A DNA stretch of 64,000 nucleotides from CANMUM01 sp965263365 (GCA_965263365.1 OZ253672.1:2232001-2296000); one strand, 5' to 3'. Shown: positions 7,782 to 17,055, counted from the first letter of the stretch. Numbers and translations are program-made. Notes: generated from the sequence alone by a model not told the origin.

Positions 7782-8455
7782 TGCATTTACTGCTAATCGA
7801 TGATGATGATCGAATTCGAAGCCTGCTCAAAAAATATCTTCAAAAGCAAGGATATCAAATTAGTGATGTTGCCAATGCAGCAGCGGCCGAACATTTATTG
7901 TCATCAATGCATTTTGACCTGTTGATTCTTGATGTGATGATGCCGGGTGAAGATGGTATCTCTTTTGCCAAAAGATTAAGAAATGAAATTGATACTCCTA
8001 TTTTGCTATTAACCGCTCGAACGCGAGTCGAAGATCGTATTGAAGGCCTGAAAGCTGGCGCAGATGATTACTTAATGAAACCGTTTGACCCCCGAGAGCT
8101 TGAATTGAGAATTGAAGCGATTCTTCGACGGACAGAGATTCAAAATAGTATTCAGTTTATCGCAAGATTTGGCGATTTTGCCTTTAGCACGGGAGAAGGT
8201 AGGCTGACTTATTTAGGTGAAAATGTAGACCTCACGCGCACTGAGCGCGATATTTTAGCATTACTAGTTGAGGACCAGGCGGCACCGGTTTCAAGAGAAC
8301 GGCTAAGTCATGTGTTTGGTAAAAGTGATGAATCCTCGCGTGCGATTGATATCCAAATTGCGCGTTTGCGGAAAAAATTAGATCTCGTCGGTGGCGGGGG
8401 TAGTTACATTCAAACGGAGCGCGGTGTTGGCTATAAATTGGTTTCTGATACTTGA
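7781..8455 (+). CDS. petR: OmpR-family response regulator, PetR-like
   Basis: A 224-residue response regulator. The receiver domain covers about 1-115, with the acidic cluster DDDD near residues 7-10, phospho-acceptor D51 in LLILDVMMPGEDG, the switch Thr in LLLTAR, and lysine K102 in YLMKPFDPRELELR. The OmpR/PhoB winged-helix DNA-binding domain covers about 130-222 (LTRTERDILALLVE ... DIQIARLRKKLD ... TERGVGYKL). No histidine kinase gene is adjacent, so the phosphodonor is elsewhere or the protein works with its MarR partner. The start overlaps the preceding stop, so the two genes are one operon. Confidence 0.88.
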   Translation: MHLLLIDDDDRIRSLLKKYLQKQGYQISDVANAAAAEHLLSSMHFDLLILDVMMPGEDGISFAKRLRNEIDTPILLLTARTRVEDRIEGLKAGADDYLMKPFDPRELELRIEAILRRTEIQNSIQFIARFGDFAFSTGEGRLTYLGENVDLTRTERDILALLVEDQAAPVSRERLSHVFGKSDESSRAIDIQIARLRKKLDLVGGGGSYIQTERGVGYKLVSDT

Positions 8456-8520
8456 AATCCACAAATCGTAACCTAAATATGTTGTATCAGAGGCCTTGAT
8501 GGATCTGAAAAACTCAAACA

Positions 8521-8575
8521 ACTGGTTTTGCCTTATGGGAAGCCAAATTAACTTGCTAAATTAGGAGACAAGATT
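8521..8575 (+). promoter_or_regulatory. Candidate ROSE-like RNA thermometer in the hsp20 leader
   Basis: Just before the hsp20 ATG, TTGCT (8553-8557) can pair across a five-base loop with the ribosome site AGGAG (8563-8567). This is the U(U/C)GCU-to-Shine-Dalgarno pairing that defines ROSE elements of alphaproteobacterial small heat-shock genes. A second hairpin lies upstream: GGTTT (8524-8528) pairs with AAGCC (8540-8544) around an inner CC/GG pair. Full ROSE elements are usually longer, so this would be a short form. Confidence 0.45.
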
Positions 8576-9031
8576 ATGAGAAATTTTGATTTTACACCAT
8601 TATATCGACATTCAGTTGGTTTTGATCGTCTTGCGAATGCACTCGACAATATGCTGCAAACGGATCAATCAACAAATGCTTATCCCCCTTTTAATATTGA
8701 GAAACTCGATGAACATAGCTACCGGATTTCGATTGCTGTCGCCGGGTTTGCCGAAGATGAACTTACAATCGAAACGAAAGAAGGTTATTTGACCGTGACG
8801 GGAGTTAAGGCTGCGAAAGATGAAGCCGCGGAGCCTAAATATTTACATCGTGGGATAGCCGAGCGCGCATTTGAGCGCCGCTTCCAGCTTGCTGATCATG
8901 TTAAGGTCGTTGATGCGAGACTGGAAAATGGGTTGCTGCATATTGCCCTTGAGCGTGAAGTGCCCGAAGCATTGAAACCACGACAAATCGAGATCAAAGG
9001 GACAGCGAAGAAGATTTCAAAGAAAAACTAA
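8576..9031 (+). CDS. Small heat-shock protein, Hsp20/IbpA family
   Basis: A 151-residue alpha-crystallin-domain chaperone. The N-terminus (NFDFTPLYRHSVGFDRLANAL) and PPFNIEKLDEHSYRISIAVAGF match class-A IbpA-type proteins of proteobacteria. The alpha-crystallin core covers about 38-130 and closes with the LENGLLHIALEREVPE segment. A short basic tail follows. These proteins bind unfolding clients in the cytoplasm and pass them to DnaK/ClpB. The gene is monocistronic: a structured leader precedes it and a strong terminator follows. Temperature control by the leader is likely. Confidence 0.93.
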   Translation: MRNFDFTPLYRHSVGFDRLANALDNMLQTDQSTNAYPPFNIEKLDEHSYRISIAVAGFAEDELTIETKEGYLTVTGVKAAKDEAAEPKYLHRGIAERAFERRFQLADHVKVVDARLENGLLHIALEREVPEALKPRQIEIKGTAKKISKKN

Positions 9032-9049
9032 ACGTTAAATTGAAGTGAG

Positions 9050-9075
9050 AAGGCGGGCAAGTCCCGCCTTTTTTG
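9050..9075 (+). terminator. Rho-independent terminator of hsp20
   Basis: AGGCGGG (9051-9057) pairs with CCCGCCT (9063-9069) around the loop CAAGT, followed by a T run to 9074. It lies 20 bases past the hsp20 stop. Confidence 0.9.
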
Positions 9076-9133
9076 TGCCTTTAATCTTGCGCAAGACTAA
9101 AGGTTTGATATGAATGCATGAAAAGGAAAAGCC

Positions 9134-9943
9134 ATGTTAGCGAAGCGACCACAAAATAAGGACGGAATCACGATTCATTCGGAAGCGGATTTTGAGGGTA
9201 TGCGCCGTTCTGGTCAGCTTGCCGCCGAAGTTTTGGATATGATCGGTGAGCATGTGAAGGCAGGGGTAACGACCGAGTATTTGGATCAACTTTGTCATGA
9301 CTATATGATTAAAAATAATTCAGTGCCAGCAACGTTAGGATATCGCGGTTACACGAAGTCCTCATGTATTTCGATTAACCATGTTGTTTGTCATGGAATA
9401 CCTGGAAATAAAGTGCTGAAAGAAGGCGACATACTTAACATTGACGTGACGTGTATCTTAGATGGTTGGTATGGCGATAATTCCAGAATGTATGTTGTCG
9501 GAAAACCGAGCGTGAAAGCCAAGCGTCTTATGCAAGTGACACATGACGCGCTTATGATTGGAATAGAAGCCGCAAAACCCGGCAATACTTTCGGGGATAT
9601 TGGCGCGGCAATTCAGGAATATGTTGAGAAAAACCGAATGTCAGTAGTGCGAGATTTTTGTGGACATGGCATTGGAACCGTATTTCACTCTGCACCAAAT
9701 GTGGTGCATTTTGGACATCCCAAGTCCGGTCCGGTTATCGAAGAAGGAATGTTTTTTACGATCGAGCCAATGGTGAATTTGGGGCGATATGAAGTCAAGA
9801 CTTTGGCTGATGGATGGACAGCTGTTACGCGCGACAAATCACTTTCAGCTCAATATGAACATTCGATTGGGATTGGACCGCAAGGCCCAGAAATCTTCAC
9901 GCTTTCTCCTGGCGGTTTGTATTCCGCAGCCTTAGAAGTTTAA
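9134..9943 (+). CDS. map: Methionine aminopeptidase, type I
   Basis: A 269-residue pita-bread metallopeptidase that removes the initiator methionine from nascent proteins. All five metal ligands are visible: Asp in LNIDVT, Asp in WYGDNSR, His in CGHGIG, Glu in TIEPM and Glu in YEHSIGI. The substrate-pocket YRGYTKSSCISINHVVCHGIP segment is typical of type Ia enzymes. There is no N-terminal zinc finger and no type II insert. radC follows in the same direction after 35 bases; this map-radC order is common in alphaproteobacteria and suggests cotranscription. Confidence 0.96.
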   Translation: MLAKRPQNKDGITIHSEADFEGMRRSGQLAAEVLDMIGEHVKAGVTTEYLDQLCHDYMIKNNSVPATLGYRGYTKSSCISINHVVCHGIPGNKVLKEGDILNIDVTCILDGWYGDNSRMYVVGKPSVKAKRLMQVTHDALMIGIEAAKPGNTFGDIGAAIQEYVEKNRMSVVRDFCGHGIGTVFHSAPNVVHFGHPKSGPVIEEGMFFTIEPMVNLGRYEVKTLADGWTAVTRDKSLSAQYEHSIGIGPQGPEIFTLSPGGLYSAALEV

Positions 9944-9978
9944 AGGTTTATTTACTTAACTCGGTTAATAATGCGCTC

Positions 9979-10746
9979 ATGCCAAAAAATGAATTGCGTG
10001 AAGCGGGAATCCCTTTTTTTAATAAGCTAGGATCAAGAGCGTTCAAAAAAAAACCTTGGGAAAAAAAGTCAGAACCCCATTATTTTCATCATCGTAAAAG
10101 GTTGAGAGAGAAGTTTATGCGCTCGGGCGCAAACGCGCTGGCAGAATATGAATTAATGGAACTCATATTGTTTCGAACAATTCCGCGTAAAGATGTGAAA
10201 CCTCTCGCAAAGCGTATCCTAGAAAAGTACGAAAATAATTTTAATCTCGCAATATCTGCTCCGTTTTTAGAGTTGATTCAAATTCGCGGCGTCGGCGAAG
10301 CAGTTGCGACTGAAATCAAGATAGTGGAAGCTGCCGCTCATAAACTTGCGCAAGCGCGCGTTCTTAATCAAGAAGTGATTTCGTCTTGGGATGCGCTTAT
10401 TGGCTATCTAAAAACTGCGATGGCTCATCAAAAACTCGAACAATTTCGTATTCTTTACCTCGACCGGAAGAATGTCTTGATTGCTGATGAAGAGCAACAA
10501 AAGGGAACGGTTGATCACGTACCCGTTTATCCGAGAGAGGTTGTTCGTCGTGCGCTCGCATTAAACGCTTCTGCAATGATTCTGGTTCACAATCATCCTT
10601 CTGGAGATACCACCCCCTCTCAATCAGATGTTGATATGACATTAAGGATTGTTGAGGCAGCTTTGGCTGTTGGAATTGAAGTGCACGATCATGTGATTAT
10701 TGGAAATGGTGAGGCCTTAAGCTTCGTAAGCGAAGGTTTGTTATGA
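9979..10746 (+). CDS. radC: RadC family JAB-domain protein
   Basis: A 255-residue protein. A basic N-terminal segment (about 1-40) precedes a UPF0758 N-terminal region with a helix-hairpin-helix-like IRGVGEAVATEIK (about 97-109). The C-terminal JAB/MPN metalloprotease-like domain carries the zinc motif LVHNHPSGDTTPSQSD (HxHP...D) near residues 200-215. The name radC is historical; a direct repair role was not upheld in E. coli and the biochemical function remains uncertain. It is downstream of map and is followed by a terminator-like hairpin before dnaA. Confidence 0.93.
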   Translation: MPKNELREAGIPFFNKLGSRAFKKKPWEKKSEPHYFHHRKRLREKFMRSGANALAEYELMELILFRTIPRKDVKPLAKRILEKYENNFNLAISAPFLELIQIRGVGEAVATEIKIVEAAAHKLAQARVLNQEVISSWDALIGYLKTAMAHQKLEQFRILYLDRKNVLIADEEQQKGTVDHVPVYPREVVRRALALNASAMILVHNHPSGDTTPSQSDVDMTLRIVEAALAVGIEVHDHVIIGNGEALSFVSEGLL

Positions 10747-10760
10747 TTCGGTTTTAAAAT

Positions 10761-10800
10761 AAACCTGTCAACTTTTTTATTTGATGAAAACAGGTTTTTG
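10761..10800 (+). terminator. Probable rho-independent terminator of map-radC
   Basis: AAACCTGT (10761-10768) pairs with ACAGGTTT (10790-10797), followed by TT. The 21-base loop is long and AT-rich, so the hairpin is weaker than others in this window. It sits 15 bases past the radC stop and about 105 bases before dnaA. Confidence 0.55.
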
Positions 10801-10903
10801 TGGGCTTGAAATCTATAGGGGCGCTCGGCTATCAATGTTGAAATGCGGAATCAGGACGCAATTATTTTCTTTTTGCGTGCACTAATTTATATTGGAGAGC
10901 TGA

Positions 10904-12259
10904 ATGGAAGACGCAATCTGGGTTGCGGTGAGAGAGGATTTGCGTACGCGTGTCGGTCGCGATTCTTTCCGCAATTGGATTGAGCAACTTGAATTCAAAA
11001 GGATCGAAGATCAGTGCGCGCATTTTAAAGTGCCCTCAAAATTTGTCGCAAATTGGGTGGAGCGGAGTTTTGGAGACGCGATCCGCAATTCATTTTGGCA
11101 CAATGGTGGTAAAGTTCATCGCTTTGATTTTGAGGTGCAAAAACCCAAAATCAGTTCAATTCCTTCAGACGTTAGTGCTTTGAGTTCTTCAAATGATCTT
11201 GTTTCTGATCTACCTGAATTGCCAATCAATCGCCTTGACGAACGCTTTAAATTTGAGCGATTCGTTGTCGGAAAGTCGAACGAGTTGGCGTTTAACGCGG
11301 CGCGCCGAGTGGCCTTAGGTGATTCGGTGGCCTTTAATCCATTGTTTTTGTATTCAGGCGTGGGTTTAGGAAAAACACATTTGATGCAGGCGATTGCTTG
11401 GGAAATTCAAGAAAAGCGACCAGAAAAACGCGTGCTATTTATTTCAGCAGAGCAATTCATGTATCGTTTTGTCCAAGCGCTCCGCGCTAAAAACATGCAG
11501 GATTTTAAAGAAATTTTTCGATCAGTTGATGTTTTGTTGGTGGATGATGTTCAATTCATAGCTGGCAAAGATAGTACGCAAGATGAATTTTTCTATACCT
11601 TTAATGCGCTCATCGAACAGAGCAAACAAATTATAATTTCTGCAGATCGCGCACCCGGAGATATTCAGGGAATTGAAGATCGTGTGAAGTCAAGATTGCA
11701 ATGGGGCTTAATGGTCGATATTCATTCTGCCGATTATGAATTAAGACTTGGTATATTACATACCAAATGCGAGTTTTTGCGCCGTGACTTGCCAAATGTT
11801 GTTATTGAGGAAGGCGTACTCGAGTTTTTAGCGCAAAAAATTACATCAAATGTTCGCGTTTTAGAGGGCGCCTTAACAAGACTTTTTGCCTATGCTGATC
11901 TTTCAAGTAAATCGGTTTCTTTAGACTTAGCCTATGATGTTTTGGCTGATGTATTGCGCGTTTCAAAGTCGAAGGTCACCATTGAACAAATCATCAAGAA
12001 GACCGCGGAATTCCACAATATTCGGGTTAGTGAAGTGGTTGGGAAGCGTCGCATGCAATCTATTGCGAAACCACGGCAAATTGCGATGTACTTAGCAAAA
12101 AGAATGACGACAAAATCTTTGCCAGATATTGGATTAGCCTTTGGCGGTCGCGATCATACAACGGTGATTCATTCGGTCAAGAAGATTGATGAATTAATGC
12201 GTCATGATAGTGAAACTGCCGAAATAATTGAGACCTTGCGCCGGCAAATCGAAGCCTAA
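10904..12259 (+). CDS. dnaA: Chromosomal replication initiator DnaA
   Basis: A 451-residue AAA+ initiator. Domain I (about 1-85, WVAVREDLRTRVGRDSFRNW) handles helicase and regulator contacts, and a short linker follows. Domain III has Walker A GVGLGKTH near residues 151-158 and Walker B VLLVDDVQF near 210. The C-terminal domain IV has the signature GRDHTTVIHSVKKI for DnaA-box binding. No cluster of TTATCCACA-type boxes was seen in the 157 bases upstream or the 75 bases downstream, so the origin is not evidently next to this gene. It heads a replication block with dnaN, recF and gyrB. Confidence 0.98.
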   Translation: MEDAIWVAVREDLRTRVGRDSFRNWIEQLEFKRIEDQCAHFKVPSKFVANWVERSFGDAIRNSFWHNGGKVHRFDFEVQKPKISSIPSDVSALSSSNDLVSDLPELPINRLDERFKFERFVVGKSNELAFNAARRVALGDSVAFNPLFLYSGVGLGKTHLMQAIAWEIQEKRPEKRVLFISAEQFMYRFVQALRAKNMQDFKEIFRSVDVLLVDDVQFIAGKDSTQDEFFYTFNALIEQSKQIIISADRAPGDIQGIEDRVKSRLQWGLMVDIHSADYELRLGILHTKCEFLRRDLPNVVIEEGVLEFLAQKITSNVRVLEGALTRLFAYADLSSKSVSLDLAYDVLADVLRVSKSKVTIEQIIKKTAEFHNIRVSEVVGKRRMQSIAKPRQIAMYLAKRMTTKSLPDIGLAFGGRDHTTVIHSVKKIDELMRHDSETAEIIETLRRQIEA

Positions 12260-12334
12260 GCCAAATCGGTTGATTGCTTGACCTTCTGTAGTAAATTGGC
12301 GTAATCTTAAGGCCGGTTTTGTGAAGGAAAACTC

Positions 12335-13450
12335 ATGAAGGTAAATATCGAAAAAGTCGCTCTATTGCGCGCGATGAATCATGCAAATTCTGTCGTTGAA
12401 CGTCGGAATACGATTCCTATATTGGCAAACGTTTTGATTGAAGCCCAAAGTGATAAAGTGGCATTTCGTGCAACTGACCTCGATATTGAGTTAATTGACC
12501 GGGTTGATGCAGATGTTCAAAAAGAAGGTGCCACTACAGTTTCCGCTCAAGTCCTTCACGAGATTGTGAGAAAACTACCCGATGGAGCTATGGTGTCATT
12601 GGAAACAGACCCTTTGTCCGATCGCCTTTCGGTTTCGGCTGGACGTTCGAAATTTTCGTTGGCAACCTTGCCGCGCGAAGATTTTCCCATGATGACAACA
12701 GCAGAATATGATTGTAATTTTTCTATTGAAGCCAAAGAAGTTCGTCGTCTAATCGATAAGTCGAAATTCGCGATGTCAAACGAAGAAACGCGTTATTATC
12801 TTAATGGTGTTTATATACATATCGCGGAGCGTGATGGTGAACAGCAATTGCGTGCGGTGGCTACAGATGGGCATAGGCTTGCTCGGATTGATGTCGAGTG
12901 CCCAGAGCAGGCTCAGTCGATGACGGGTGTGATATTGCCGCGCAAAACAGTTGGTGAATTGCGTAAATTAGTTGATGAAGATCAAATAGTTGCATTTTCT
13001 GTTTCTGAAACCAAAGTGCGGTTTGCGACATCTAATGTGACGCTGACCTCTAAGGTGATTGACGGAACTTTTCCTGATTACACGCGCGTGGTGCCTACCG
13101 GAAATAATAAGCAACTCGAAGTTGATTCTAAAGAACTTGCTGTTGCAGTCGATCGCGTTTCAACTGTTTCTTCAGAGCGCGCGCGCGCTGTAAAATTTCA
13201 GCTCGGTGAAGATCAACTTGTGCTTTCGGTTCAATCACCAGATTCCGGTACGGCAACTGAAGAAATGGCTGTCGCTTATCAAGATGATCCGCTTGAAATT
13301 GGGTTTAACGCAAAATATTTGCATGAGATTGCGAACCAGATTGATCGTGAAAACGCTGTGATCATGTTAAATGGTTCTGGTGATCCCGCTCTTATAAATG
13401 AGGGCGGCGATCCTTCTACCCTTTATGTTGTGATGCCAATGCGTGTATAG
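12335..13450 (+). CDS. dnaN: DNA polymerase III beta subunit (sliding clamp)
   Basis: A 371-residue clamp, the usual length, made of three repeated clamp domains. Recognisable segments are NTIPILANVLIEA and FRATDLDIEL in domain 1, YYLNGVYIH and LRAVATDGHRLAR in domain 2, and the C-terminal hydrophobic pocket ending TLYVVMPMRV. It encircles DNA and tethers polymerase III, and it is the landing site for DnaE, MutS and others. It follows dnaA after 75 bases and precedes recF by only 8 bases, indicating an operon. Confidence 0.98.
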   Translation: MKVNIEKVALLRAMNHANSVVERRNTIPILANVLIEAQSDKVAFRATDLDIELIDRVDADVQKEGATTVSAQVLHEIVRKLPDGAMVSLETDPLSDRLSVSAGRSKFSLATLPREDFPMMTTAEYDCNFSIEAKEVRRLIDKSKFAMSNEETRYYLNGVYIHIAERDGEQQLRAVATDGHRLARIDVECPEQAQSMTGVILPRKTVGELRKLVDEDQIVAFSVSETKVRFATSNVTLTSKVIDGTFPDYTRVVPTGNNKQLEVDSKELAVAVDRVSTVSSERARAVKFQLGEDQLVLSVQSPDSGTATEEMAVAYQDDPLEIGFNAKYLHEIANQIDRENAVIMLNGSGDPALINEGGDPSTLYVVMPMRV

Positions 13451-13458
13451 CACATTTG

Positions 13459-14556
13459 ATGAGAGACTATATTCAGTCGTTAGAGCTCATAAATTTTCGT
13501 TCTTATGCGCGTATAAAGCTGATTTTTGAGAATAGGCCTGTTGTAATTACGGGTCAGAACGGTGCCGGCAAAACCAATCTATTAGAGGCTGTTTCTCTAT
13601 TTACTGCGGGGCGTGGGTTGCGCCGTGCAGCGTCAGATGAATTTGCAAATTCTAAGGCAAATGTAGGGTGGAAGCTGCGATTGAACGCGCACCGTAAGGG
13701 AGTGGATTTTGAAATCGAAAATGGGGCACCGATTGGTGAACCAAGACAGGTTCGCATTAATGGAAAATCGTCCAATCAAACAGCGCAAGGAGAGTGGTTG
13801 CGCGTAGTTTGGATGGTTCCCAGCATGGATCGTTTATGGATTGATAGTGCCTCTGAGCGGCGAAAGTTTTTTGACCGACTTGTGCTTTCGTTTGTTCCAA
13901 CACACGGCGAAAACGTAGTTCAATATGAAAAGTCGCTTAGGGAACGAAACCGTATGTTGAAAGATGGTGTGCAAGATTCTCAATGGTTTGAATCAGTTGA
14001 GAGACAGATGGCTCGATTTGCCGAAATTATCGTTCGCAATCGCACCTTGGCTTGTGAAGCGTTGAATTTAGAAATGCAAAATACGCAAACAAGTTTCCCG
14101 AGTGCTGCTTTGAAATTGGAATATGCGCAGGAGATATGTCTAGAAGAGGAATGGCTCGCGCTATGGGCAGATACGAGGCGACAAGATCAATATGCAGGCA
14201 TAACACGTCTCGGGCCTCATAAGCTAAATCTTGAGGCGATATACACCGAAAAAAATCAACCTGCATCTTTATGTTCGACGGGAGAACAAAAGGCACTTTT
14301 GATTTCACTAATTTTGGCAAACGCGCGCGCTTTAATTCAGCAAGGCGTGTTTGTGGTCGTGTTACTTGATGAAGTTGTTGCGCATTTGGATCAGGCGAGG
14401 CGTCTCGTGTTATTTGATGAAATTTGTGACTTGGATGCACATGTGTTGATGACGGGCACAGAAACAGATTTGTTCGAAGGATTGGGTGCGCGGGCTACAT
14501 TTATTGATGTTATTGATCAAAATGGATTTAGTGAGACACTTGCTTTGATTAAATAG
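13459..14556 (+). CDS. recF: DNA replication and repair protein RecF
   Basis: An SMC-like ATPase that helps load RecA at gaps. Walker A is GQNGAGKTN near residues 33-41, the ABC signature is STGEQKALLISLILANA, and Walker B is VVLLDEVVAHLD. The ATG at 13459 is preferred over an adjacent in-frame TTG at 13456. There is no clear ribosome site in the 8-base gap after dnaN, so translation is probably coupled to dnaN. Size (365 residues) and order dnaN-recF-gyrB are standard. Confidence 0.95.
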   Translation: MRDYIQSLELINFRSYARIKLIFENRPVVITGQNGAGKTNLLEAVSLFTAGRGLRRAASDEFANSKANVGWKLRLNAHRKGVDFEIENGAPIGEPRQVRINGKSSNQTAQGEWLRVVWMVPSMDRLWIDSASERRKFFDRLVLSFVPTHGENVVQYEKSLRERNRMLKDGVQDSQWFESVERQMARFAEIIVRNRTLACEALNLEMQNTQTSFPSAALKLEYAQEICLEEEWLALWADTRRQDQYAGITRLGPHKLNLEAIYTEKNQPASLCSTGEQKALLISLILANARALIQQGVFVVVLLDEVVAHLDQARRLVLFDEICDLDAHVLMTGTETDLFEGLGARATFIDVIDQNGFSETLALIK

Positions 14557-14632
14557 ACGATTTTCCGCACTTGAGCGTGACAATTCCTGCAGAAGTTTAT
14601 ATAGTTATGATTGAATTATGGAATATAAAAAA

Positions 14633-17050
14633 ATGAGTGAAAACGAGCAAACAAACCCTGAATATAGTGCAAATTCAATTAAAGTTCTCAAAGGCTTAGA
14701 GGCTGTTCGAAAACGTCCAGGCATGTACATTGGTGATACGGATGACGGTTCCGGACTTCATCATATGGTTTACGAGGTTGTCGATAACGGAATTGATGAA
14801 GCGCTTGCCAAACATGCCGACTATGTTGCGGTTACGGTTCACGCTGATAGCTCGGTTTCCGTTCGTGATAATGGGCGCGGAATTCCAACGGGTATTCATG
14901 AAGAAGAAGGTGTGTCGGCCGCGGAAGTGATCATGACGCAATTGCATGCCGGAGGAAAATTTGACCAAAACTCGTACAAAGTATCTGGCGGACTTCACGG
15001 GGTTGGTGTTTCGGTTGTAAACGCGCTTTCTGATTGGCTAGAGCTTCGAATTTGGCGCGATGGTAAAGAGCATATTGCCCGATTTGAGCACGGTGAAACT
15101 GTTCGGTCTTTAGAAGTCGTTGGTGATGCGGGTGATGAAATTGGTACTGAGGTTCGGTTTTTGGCATCGACGTCAACATTTTCGAATTTGGATTATCAAT
15201 TTAAGACCTTAGAGCATCGTTTGCGTGAGCTTGCGTTTCTAAATTCGGGTGTGAGAATTACATTGAGAGATGAGCGTCCTGCTGAACCTCTTACAAGTGA
15301 ATTGTATTATGAAGGCGGGGTTCGCGAATTTGTGCGCTATTTGGATCGAACCAAGAATGCTTTTATTGATGAACCTATTTTTGTTGAAGGCGAAAAAGAT
15401 GGTGTTGGTGTCGAGGTCGCAATGTGGTGGAACGATAGTTATCACGAGAACGTATCTCCCTTCACAAACAATATTCCTCAGCGCGATGGCGGCACACATT
15501 TGGCAGGATTTAGAGGTGCGCTCACGCGTGTCATCAATAGTTACGCTCAGACGTCAGGGATATTAAAAAAAGAAAAGGTTTCGTTGTCAGGAGATGATGC
15601 GCGCGAAGGTTTGACTTGCGTATTGTCTGTGAAAGTACCGGATCCTAAATTTTCCTCTCAAACGAAAGATAAACTCGTATCCTCCGAGGTTCGCCCTGTT
15701 GTCGAAAGTCTCGTGAACGAAAAGTTGAGTGAGTGGTTTGAAGAACATCCCAATGAAGCCAAGTTGGTGATTGGGAAAATCGTTGAGGCCGCGCTTGCAC
15801 GTGAAGCAGCACGAAAGGCTAGGGAACTCACCCGCCGCAAGACCGCAATGGATATTGCCTCCCTCCCAGGGAAGCTCGCAGATTGCCAAGAAAAGGATCC
15901 ATCGAAGTCTGAAATATTCATCGTAGAGGGTGATTCCGCGGGCGGATCAGCAAAGCAAGGGCGCGCGCGTCAAAATCAAGCGGTTTTACCTTTGAGAGGT
16001 AAAATTTTAAATGTCGAGCGTGCACGATTTGACCGCATGCTCAGCAGCCAAGAAATTGGTACGTTGATTACGGCTTTGGGTACTGGAATTGGGCGAGACG
16101 AGTTCAATATCGAGAAATTGCGCTATCATAAGATTGTTATTATGACCGATGCAGATGTTGATGGGGCGCATATTCGAACTTTGTTGCTGACATTTTTCTT
16201 CCGTCAGATGCCTGAATTGATTGAACGTGGGCATTTGTATATTGCGCAGCCTCCCTTGTTTAAGGTTTCGCGCGGCAAATCAGAAGTCTATCTCAAAGAT
16301 CAAATTGATTTAGACAATTATTTAATTGAGCAAGGTGTGGAGGGAGCGTCCTTGACACTCGAATCTGGTGAGCAAATAATCGGTGCCGATTTGTTGAAGC
16401 TTGCCCAAGATGCGCGCACCATTGAGGCAAGTATTGGAAGTTTTTCGTCTAATTTGTCCACTGAGATGTTGGAACAAGCCGCTATTGCTGGATTGTTTAG
16501 TCCCGACCGAGTTTCTGATGCGCCTGAAAAAGCGGCTGAAACCTTGGCAGCCCGATTAGATCTCATTGCGCCTGAGTTTGAGCGTGGTTGGAAAGGCGAT
16601 GTGACCGAAAATGGAGATGTTCGTGTTGCAAGAGAATTTCGAGGCGTTTTGCAAACGCGCGTCTTCGACACATCTATGTTTACGTCTGGTGAAGGGCGTA
16701 AACTTGGGAAGCTAGCCGAAGGATTTGATCAGATTTTTTCTGGCTCAGCGAGTTTAAGTCACAAGGAGCGTAGCGTAAAAATCTTCGGGCCGTTATCGTT
16801 GTTAAATGCTGTTACAAAAGAAGGTGAGCGCGGCATTTCACTCCAACGTTACAAAGGCCTTGGTGAAATGAATGCCGAGCAGCTGTGGGAAACAACGCTT
16901 GATCCGAATGCGCGGATCTTGTTGCAAGTTAAAATTGATCAGTTTGATGAGGCTGATGATGTGTTCTCGATGCTCATGGGTGATGTCGTGGAGCCGCGTC
17001 GCGATTTTATTCAGACAAATGCGCTATCTGTCGAAAATCTAGACGTTTAG
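14633..17050 (+). CDS. gyrB: DNA gyrase subunit B
   Basis: The ATPase subunit of the type IIA topoisomerase that introduces negative supercoils. The GHKL ATPase domain shows VRKRPGMYIGDTDDGSGLHH, the catalytic Glu in VVDNGIDEA, and GGLHGVGVSVVNAL. The TOPRIM domain shows EGDSAGGSAKQGRARQ and DADVDGAHI. The C-terminus has QRYKGLGEMNAEQLWETT. Two in-frame starts are possible. GGAA at 14620-14623 is spaced nine bases from the ATG at 14633, while the ATG at 14618 has no ribosome site, and MSENE is a common GyrB start, so 14633 is chosen. The stop lies only 5 bases from the convergent DUF1643 gene, leaving no room for a separate terminator. Confidence 0.97.
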   Translation: MSENEQTNPEYSANSIKVLKGLEAVRKRPGMYIGDTDDGSGLHHMVYEVVDNGIDEALAKHADYVAVTVHADSSVSVRDNGRGIPTGIHEEEGVSAAEVIMTQLHAGGKFDQNSYKVSGGLHGVGVSVVNALSDWLELRIWRDGKEHIARFEHGETVRSLEVVGDAGDEIGTEVRFLASTSTFSNLDYQFKTLEHRLRELAFLNSGVRITLRDERPAEPLTSELYYEGGVREFVRYLDRTKNAFIDEPIFVEGEKDGVGVEVAMWWNDSYHENVSPFTNNIPQRDGGTHLAGFRGALTRVINSYAQTSGILKKEKVSLSGDDAREGLTCVLSVKVPDPKFSSQTKDKLVSSEVRPVVESLVNEKLSEWFEEHPNEAKLVIGKIVEAALAREAARKARELTRRKTAMDIASLPGKLADCQEKDPSKSEIFIVEGDSAGGSAKQGRARQNQAVLPLRGKILNVERARFDRMLSSQEIGTLITALGTGIGRDEFNIEKLRYHKIVIMTDADVDGAHIRTLLLTFFFRQMPELIERGHLYIAQPPLFKVSRGKSEVYLKDQIDLDNYLIEQGVEGASLTLESGEQIIGADLLKLAQDARTIEASIGSFSSNLSTEMLEQAAIAGLFSPDRVSDAPEKAAETLAARLDLIAPEFERGWKGDVTENGDVRVAREFRGVLQTRVFDTSMFTSGEGRKLGKLAEGFDQIFSGSASLSHKERSVKIFGPLSLLNAVTKEGERGISLQRYKGLGEMNAEQLWETTLDPNARILLQVKIDQFDEADDVFSMLMGDVVEPRRDFIQTNALSVENLDV

Positions 17051-17055
17051 CGCGC

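Noticed and set aside
10747..10903. Origin of replication upstream of dnaA
   Set aside because: No DnaA-box cluster, no 13-mer-like AT repeats; only a terminator hairpin and a dnaA leader were seen.
14027..14440. 137-codon reverse ORF inside recF
   Set aside because: It is antisense to the RecF core with intact ATPase motifs; composition is His/Gln/Pro-rich and unlike proteins here.
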